The notes under the pieces were generated by a model. It saw only the letters and a list, made by a program, of their open reading frames with translations, did no database searches and was not told where the DNA came from. Below are positions 57,095 through 64,000 of a stretch of DNA of 64,000 bases, piece after piece. The translations under genes were made by a program, and so were the position numbers. Source of the DNA: Rostrohypoxylon terebratum (lineage: Eukaryota > Ascomycota > Sordariomycetes > Xylariales > Hypoxylaceae); contig MU385893.1 in the NCBI GenBank assembly GCA_022497145.1, positions 62,001-126,000 of the forward strand, written 5' to 3'. Positions within the stretch are counted from its first letter, which is position 1. The number at the start of each line of letters is the position of its first letter.

Positions 57095-57785
57095 GATGAA
57101 CAACCTAGTATTAAAGAACATCTTGTTAGAATATTAAGATAAGAGGTTGAAACCGTAGATGGAGTTGGCTCATACGGAGTAGGATATATTCGCTGGTCCC
57201 GCTCTACTGAACCCACTAAATAACATGTCCCTTGTCACATCGGTATGGTGTCGTGAAATGTCACCAATCCCTCTACTTTCGGCGATGTGTCGTAGATGAT
57301 CTACGCTCGAAATACTTGAAATGATCTCCATTTCAATTATATGGGTATGTAGATCCAATTAATACTTAAGAAGAAGGCAAATGGAATCAATTCCCTTCTC
57401 CTAGGTAAACAAGAAGTATGGACTTTTAAGAATACGTGGCTGAGCCCCGCCAAGAAATACGTTGACACTAACTCCGGACTTATCTGGCGATTGGCCGTAG
57501 GCCTCCCGATTTCAGAATCCCTCTAGTCCTACATTGGGCGAGGCGTTCAGCTCGCTACCCAGCAGCCCAGTTGGTAAATCGCGAGGCTGAATTTGCGACC
57601 GACGTAATTGGCGACCCTCCACCCCTCTTTTGACAGACCAACTCAGACGATGGGTCCGTCAATTCAGTTGAATTAACCTTATAATAGAATTGGTATTTTC
57701 CCCCAAAACAATTCTCAAAGCGAATCTCGAAAACATCGCGTATCACTCGATCGAGGAGCCCCCAATCCTCGCCGTAAGACCAGAC
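57095..57785. other. Intergenic region
   Basis: About 690 nt, AT-leaning. No supported feature; the right end is the leader of the YKSS-repeat gene. Confidence 0.5.
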
Positions 57786-58407
57786 ATGTACCTCGATCCC
57801 AGCATCCGCGCCGTAAAAAGCGGTGCGCGCAAAGACTCCAGCTACAAAATGAGCAGCTACAAAAGCAGCAGTTACAAGAGCGGCGGCTACAAAAGCAGTG
57901 GCTACAAATACTATGGCGGCGGCGGCGGTTCGCGTCTCCCCGTCTGGGTCATCGTCGTCATCGTAGTCAGCGTATTATGGGCGTGTCTATACCTAATCCT
58001 ATTCTTCCACTTCTTCCGAAAATGTAATCCAACCCCCCCATTCCCACTCCTCGCCTCACTAACACACCCAAGACTACCTACGAGCCGACCCCCTGAAGCG
58101 GCGCCGTCTGGGCTCGGCCCTCGGGCGCGCGGCGTGGAAAGCGCTCCTCTGCGCGACCTTGATCCAGCCGCTAATCTGGGCCATCCGCAAGCTGACGGAA
58201 CGGTTCCGCGCAGGCCGCGGCGGGAAAAACGTGGGCGGGACCTTCTACCGGAAGATCGAGGAAGGGGAAGAGAAGGGGCAGGAACAAGGGGTCCGGGACA
58301 TAAATAGCAGGAACGGCGAGCCCGCCGATGTAACGGCACCCGCCGAAACCCACAAGGAGCCCCTCATGTCTCCGATGATGATTTCCAAGGGTGAAAATTT
58401 GAGGTGA
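57786..58407 (+). CDS. YKSS-repeat single-pass membrane protein, 190 aa
   Basis: Two exons, 57786-58023 and 58073-58407 (49-nt intron, CACTAAC branch, AAG acceptor), in frame. Residues 18-42 hold a DSSYKMSSYKSSSYKSGGYK tandem, then GGGGG before a strong TM helix (LPVWVIVVIVVSVLWACLYLILFF). The C-terminal half is basic and GC-rich (DPLKRRRLGSALGRAAW). No family known; could be a plasma-membrane or ER protein. Start at ATG 57786, after a CGATCGAGGAGC leader. Confidence 0.55.
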
Positions 58408-58880
58408 TAGATGCCCATTAGGAGTAGGTGTTTTAAAATTAATGTTTCCATCTGTTGATGCGGTAGATGGCTTTCAGAAACGCTTCGCGAACTATGGACT
58501 AAGGGGCTATTTAGACTCCGATGGAGTGAATGAGAGGTAGATAGATAGGTATGAGTACAAAGTAGATAGTTTTCTTTTTCGCAGAGTAGACGTTCAACAA
58601 ATAAGATACCAGGCTCATTTTCGAGACAGCAAAGGCAGCGTAGTAGGTATTCACGACAGAATTACATACAGAACTATACATTAATCATTGGCCCTTCCAA
58701 CCTGCTAGGCCCCGATGATGCTCCCCTTCCTCGACTTTCGAAACTCGGCTTCATTTTGGCAAACTTCCAAAGATCCCCCCCTCCCCCAATTCGGCGCCTA
58801 TACAAGTGAGGTATCATTCCTATCAAAACAAAGAATCATTCATTGTCTCTCGGTACGTTTATGGTATGCTAGACCTGAAT
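58408..58880. other. Intergenic region
   Basis: About 470 nt between convergent genes. AGATAGATAGGTATG repeat near 58540. No other feature. Confidence 0.5.
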
Positions 58881-61800
58881 TTAGGACTGGTTAGCTAGGT
58901 AGTTTGCGGCCTAGATGGTGGATTAGTGCACTAGCTCTACATTCTAAGGAAAAACCCTACTTACCCGCTCGAGATTGTAGTCGTACTTCTCAAGCGCGTT
59001 GACCGCATCTGTTCTTGAGTAGCCCATGCCCGTTAGATTCTTCACAAGTGGGTCATCATGCCTCCCCTCGTCACTCAGTGCTCGCCCCACCGTGCTTGGT
59101 CGGCCGGAGCTGTGACTCTGAACAGGGCTCTTGTTCTCGTCACTGCTCTGTTTCGGTGCCTCACTAGGAGAATCTAGGCTAGCGAAAAGAGCCTCCCAGT
59201 CTTGGTTGTTTGGTGCAGCAGGGCCTTGAGTAGAGAAAGAACCGACATTGGTATTATTGGTCGTTGGAGCTCCACTAGCTGTCGCGGCCGAGGTAGTTGA
59301 AACATTGCCAAAATCATAGCTACTGTCAATTCCAAATGTGTTTGAGACATTTGTTGATTCGCTCTTGGGTTGACTTGGCGGTGGGCTACTGTCAAACACA
59401 GGGTTGAAGTCGTCGAGATTAGATCGCGATAAATTGGCGAATTCGTCATCCGCTGAACCTTCTTTAGCGTCCTCGAGATCTGCGAATTCATCATCTAAGT
59501 CGTCAAAAGCGGCTTTAGACCCGCCAGGACCTGTGTTTGTGACCGTTGTTGGTGTCGGGGCAAACGAGTCACCACCTTTAGAAGAGAAGGAAGGAGAGGC
59601 TTTCGGCGGTTCAGGGAACACCGATAAATCACTTGAAAAAATATTAGCACCATTGTAGGGGGATGTTGGCACAATACGCCAAGCTAGGAGTGTTCATACT
59701 TGGATGGGTGGGACGTATGCGACCCTGCAGCATCTGGGCCGTCAGTCGCAGCGGCGCTAGCCTTTGATGCCGCAGGAGAAGCCGGGGCCTGTTGAGTTTC
59801 CTTGGGTTCACTCTTCCTATCGCCCGGTGACGCGGGCGCAAAGTCATCATCAAATCCGTTTCCCTCGCTAGCGGAATCTGATTCATCATCTCGTTCTAGT
59901 TCGGAGATAGGTGGGAACTCCGAGTTGAAAGTCGAGAATGCATTAGAAGTATCTTTCGTCGACTTGTCTTGGGTCTTGCTTGAAGAGCTGGCCATGCTTG
60001 CAAAGGCAGAATCGAAATCCACCTTTGCATTACCACTATCTTTTAAATTCGCAAATAGGTCGCTGTCCCTGTTACCGGCATACGGGGTGGTCGGAGCAGG
60101 TGCAGTCGGTGTCTCGTCGGGGAATGATCCAGGGATGGATCCGTCTTGAGGGGATTTTGGCCTCTCTTCACTTTGTGGGGTCCACTTCTGATTAGTATCA
60201 GAGTTTGATGTCAAACTCTGGCCAGTAGACATCGCCTCCATGGGAGCAGGAGTAGAGGCGGAAGGGGTTGGAGCATTTTCGCCGGATCTGCTGACGGGAG
60301 GTGAAACTTGGCGTGAAGGTGCAAGCGTCTCGGATGCCTCGCCGAACGGTGCAAAGCTCGGGCTGGGCTGTCGCAGTTCAGTTGGCATAGGAGGTTCCGC
60401 AGTCAACGTAGCCTGACGACTCACAGTTGGTGTAGAGCTAGCTGGGGTGGCAAAAGACCCAATACTAGCCGTAGAAGTGCCGGTGTTTTGGTGTTTGAAC
60501 GATGTCACTGGGGCCGTTGATGTACTGTCACCCCCAAAGTCGCCGAATATGTCATTAAACGACTTCTCACCATAGGGTTTAACAGGAGGTGAACTAAACG
60601 CACCCATTATGTCCGTGCTCCCCGTTCGCCTAAAAAAGGGATTGTTTGCACTGGCGGTCGACGGTGCCGGACTCGCTAGCTGAGCGTTGGTTGCGACCGG
60701 TGACCCGGTGTTGACCTGACGAGAGAGTTCTTCGTTGCTCTTAGTGAGATCTTCGACCTCGGTCTTCAGCTTATCTCGTTCGCCTTCTGTCGTGGAAAGC
60801 TGCTTCTTGTTGATAGCCACCATGCCCTTTTGCTGTCGAGCCTCAGACTTCAGCTTCTCGATCTGTGGCTTCAATTGAGCAATCTCGGTATTAACGAAAC
60901 TGATGCGTTGTTTAAGGCTCGCGTTCTCTTGCTGGTCGGCCTGAAGAGCTTGTGATAATTGGTGATGCTGACTCTGCAAGTCCTTGTAAGTACCGTCAAT
61001 CGTGATCAGCTCGTTAGTAAGCTTCTTGGTATCTTCGCGTATGTTTCTGAGTTGTTCTTCCAAAGACCGGACATCTTGGGCTTCCTTCTCATAAAGGGCG
61101 CGTAGTTGAGATAATCGCTGCTCAAAGTTCCTCTTTTGCTCGCTAGCTTGGTTGATCTCGTTTTGCGTAGAACCACGCTGGCCTTGGACTTGTTGCATCT
61201 GCTTCGATAGAGATCCGACCTGGTTAGACAGATTTGCCAACTCGGCAGTTTCGTTAGTCAGCTTTTTACTGATTTCCGGGTCGTTGTCGCCAAGAAGATC
61301 TTCCATATTAGATGCGGAAGCGGGCACAGGACTTCGTTGGGCTTGGCCCGATCCGGCAGAACCCCCGGTATCATGAGAAGTTAAAGTCTTGCCGAAGGAA
61401 GAGGATGGAACAAACGGTTTGAATGTGTTTACAGTAGGCGAGGTCCGAATTGGTGATCCGGGCGGGCCACTAGCAAAGGGGTCTCTCGTTGCTGAGCCTC
61501 CGGTCGATACTGGGATTTGAGCGGGAGCGGGGCTAGGTGAAGCATCAAGACCAAATAGATCATCAATGGCGGACTTTGGCTGGGGTTGAGGAGGTTGTGG
61601 TGGAGGAGATGGGGCAGGAACATCAAATGGTGACGGACCAACAGGGGCACGAGATTGAGCCCGTAGAGACGGCGGAATGAGGTTTGGTGTAAGTGCCGTG
61701 GGCAGTGGAATGTCTCGCCTGGTTCTCTGTTGGCGAATGAGGTACATAGCGACAGCGAAGGTGTCTCTGTTTAATCGACCTTCCGAATTAATATCCGCAA

Positions 61801-63026
61801 GATCCCAAATCTGCGCCAAGGCATCTTCGGGTAGACCGGATCTACTAAGGAAAGGAACAGCTTCCTCTCCTGTGATGAAGCCCTTGTTTGTCTTATCCAA
61901 TTCAGTATACAGTTGATCGAATCTTGCCTTTTCCGCAGGCGTGACAAGCCAATCGCCTCCAGTAACTTGAGGTGGTATACCCGGAGGAGGGGGACCTAGT
62001 GGTGGTCTTCCCAGTGGACTGGTCGTTCGTACTTGGGCCTGTCCGCTGAGCTGTCGTGGAATAGCCGATATGGGCGGGCCTGTGGTGGTCGGGCTTTGTC
62101 TCGGTGCAGGAGCGCGTCGTGTGGCGGCCTCGTATAGTGCGGCAGGAAGAATATTCGGCAAGCCTCGCAAAGCACCAGATTTCATAGAACTTAGAAGATG
62201 CATTGCAATGACAAACTCGGTCAAGACGAGGGCGCCCCTCTGTTCCGTATCCGCAAGCTGCCAGATGCGACCCAAGACTTCGTTGGGCAGCCCCGACTTC
62301 TCGAAGATGTTTTTCGCTTGGTCACCGGGTAGGATCCCCCCAGGTTGTAGATTCTGCTTCTCGAAGACGGTAGCATATTGAACGACCTTCTCGGGCGACA
62401 GAGGTGGTATTCGAATAGGCCCACTGCCGGTTCCTTGCGCCTGTATCGGTGGATGGGCGGGCGGTGGTACGGGTGCAGCGCTAATATTGATTCCATCGAA
62501 CCGCGGCAGAGGACCTTGTTGCATGGCCAGTTCAGGGGTTGGTTCGCGTCCGGCTTGGGCATGACCGATGAGTCGTAGGACAAGTCCAAAGCCAACAGGT
62601 GTCAAGAAACCTCGATTCTCACTGTCTGCCACTTGCCAGATCTGCCGGCATCGTTGATTAATCAGCAACTTCATCTTCCCGTAGTCATCACGTCATCCCC
62701 TGATAGTAGGAATCACAAGCTCAACTTACCTCACCAAGAATGCGTGAGTCAAGTCGGGTTTTCTCAAAGAACTTTACTGCCACATCGCCTGTTACGATAC
62801 CTGCACCTTCTGTATCCGCTTCACGAAATAGTTGGCCGTATACTCGCTTCTCTTCGGGGCTGAGGATGAGCGTCGGCGCAGCTGGGGAAAGAGGGGGTTA
62901 GCGGATGTTATCGGCAATATATATGGAAAGCCATAGAAGTTTTGGATTATATATAGCTATCCAGCGATATTGTTTGGATAAATGACATCGTGGCTTACCG
63001 GCGTCAACGCTGGATTCGGCAGACAT
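58881..63026 (-). CDS. ede1: Ede1-like endocytic scaffold
   Basis: 1272 aa in five exons: 63026-62999, 62881-62730, 62641-59700, 59631-58965 and 58910-58881. All joins keep frame; the exon 3/4 intron ends in AAG, and the last 30-nt exon supplies AANYLANQS, completing a UBA domain. Three EH domains (about 14-105, 146-235 and 291-375) carry the EF-hand-like DTEGAGIVTGDVA, DTEQRGALVLTEF and DKTNKGFITGEEA loops. A long coiled coil spans about 510-700. An NPFF motif and acidic DPF-like segments lie in the disordered middle. Yeast Ede1 is the early scaffold of clathrin-mediated endocytosis and binds ubiquitin via its UBA. A first-exon ATG at 63026 avoids a spurious MKLLINQ start. Confidence 0.93.
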
Positions 63027-63953
63027 TATTGCGCAGCCGAGCTCACCAGGCTTCAATTTAAGACAGAGCTCGGCGGGCGAGGACGTAGGAATCGGGGATT
63101 ATGTTTCGGATGCAGACAAAAAAAAAGGGTTCAATTGAAAATGCGTCAAGATAGGCAGAGTTGTAAACTACCAATAAAACAAAGGGCTATTTTAGAGCTT
63201 CGGCACCAAAATACCGTCACAAAGTTTTAGGCCGTGTATTGCGAAAGGTAGGATAAGTATTCCGTAAAAGTGTGGGAGAGAATGTTTTGGTGTTGGAGTC
63301 TCCAACTTTTACTTTTACTTTACTTTCAACTTTCGGCAGGAGGCTGGAGTGTCTAGAGCCTACTAGGTACTAGGTAGAGGTATGTACAAAAACGTAGGTA
63401 CCTAACCTTAGTATTGCAGGTTTGGTCTAAATGTTTGACAGGGTAACCTTGAACCCTTCCCTACCTTGTCCTGTCTCGCCCCTACTGCCCCTACTTGCCC
63501 CAACTTCCAACTGCTCCTACCTTAAAAAAAGTTCCAGGGCTCCCAGTTAGCAAGGCAGCTAGGGAGTTCTGGTAGGCGGTGCCACTTTTCTAGCTCCCTG
63601 AGAACTCCAAGAACCTCTCAACTCCCAATATTTCGAGCTCCGACCTCCCGGTACGCATATACATGTACATATATTATGTATTCCGTACATATTAGTACAT
63701 AGTATGGCATAATCTGGATGTCCATACATGTATCGAGCAGATGCAGAAGACCCTCTATTTTAAACGATTATCATTATTCATATTTCTTCCCGGCGTCCAT
63801 TCGACACTGGGCGTCCTTCGTCTTCCTTCTAACATCTCAGCGTACATCCATCCTATCCTGTCGGAAGCCAGCTATATAAACATGTGACCCGTAATAAATG
63901 TACTCTCTATTAAAAAGTTGGAGACAGATAGAAAAGCAACGAACGTTTCTACG
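63027..63953. promoter_or_regulatory. Divergent promoter region
   Basis: About 930 nt upstream of ede1 and of a possible plus-strand gene. TACTAGGTACTAGGTAG motif near 63361. No factor site recognised. Confidence 0.35.
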
Positions 63954-64000
63954 ATGACTCAAAGCTCCTCCACGCCCTCCACGGCGCTCTTTTCCTCTCA
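63954..64000 (+). CDS. Start of a possible gene, cut by the window edge
   Basis: ATG at 63954 (acgATGact) opens MTQSSSTPSTALFSS in a Ser/Thr-rich frame and runs off the right edge. Too short to assign; support is only the start context and the divergent promoter position. Confidence 0.3.
   Translation, partial: MTQSSSTPSTALFSS

Noticed and set aside
62642..62674. MKLLINQRC start for ede1
   Set aside because: Those codons lie in an intron; the real exon starts at the CAG acceptor before ATCTGG, and an upstream exon supplies the first EH helix.
1..64000. CRISPR arrays, prophage, tRNA genes and operons
   Set aside because: No direct-repeat/spacer array, no convincing tRNA B-box with acceptor stem and no phage genes were seen; gene structure is eukaryotic.

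Overview
The window is a nuclear segment of a filamentous ascomycete (Pezizomycotina, probably a sordariomycete; the class is my inference). Genes carry many short introns (49-117 nt) with fungal GTANGT donors and CTAAC-type branch sites. Hallmark fungal families are present: Ede1, THI4 with an upstream TPP riboswitch, Clr5/ankyrin, 2EXR and PNGase-A-like proteins. The intergenic DNA is strewn with short TAGGTAGGTACCTA/CCTAGG motifs typical of such genomes. All exon models are read by eye from splice signals and frame continuity.

Layout. 1-12 kb holds housekeeping genes: a BDF1-type double-bromodomain protein (minus, 3' end off the left edge), a 3.7 kb leader/intergenic stretch, a Utp12-domain ribosome-biogenesis protein, the Mgs1/WRNIP1 AAA+ ATPase, and a histidine-phosphatase-like protein lacking the catalytic His. 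12-37 kb is accessory: a 7-TM protein, an amidase, a 2EXR protein, an MFS sugar transporter, an F-box protein, a SET-domain protein, a 729-aa orphan, an epoxide hydrolase and a Clr5-like/ankyrin protein. Two MITE-like inverted-repeat elements lie here (27.0 and 31.5-32.0 kb). 37-44 kb is gene-poor, with a small spliced ORF, an AKR7-type aldo-keto reductase and a secreted cysteine-containing protein. 44-51 kb holds frataxin, THI4, a histidine phosphatase ending in a PCNA-interacting (PIP) box, a frame-broken Atl1-like DNA-repair gene and a BTB protein. 51-59 kb holds a PPxY single-pass protein, a PNGase-A-like secreted enzyme, a multipass membrane protein with a 12-nt exon and a YKSS-repeat membrane protein. 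59-63 kb is Ede1; a gene may start at the right edge.

How genes relate. There is no biosynthetic cluster; genes are mostly independent transcription units. The best-supported regulatory device is the THI4 TPP aptamer in a probable 5'-UTR intron. The most unexpected protein architecture is the nuclear-looking histidine phosphatase with a PIP box plus NLS, next to an Atl1-like gene and some 40 kb from Mgs1, a PCNA-linked ATPase. Candidate oddities are 4-nt and 12-nt microexons and one single-base frameshift.
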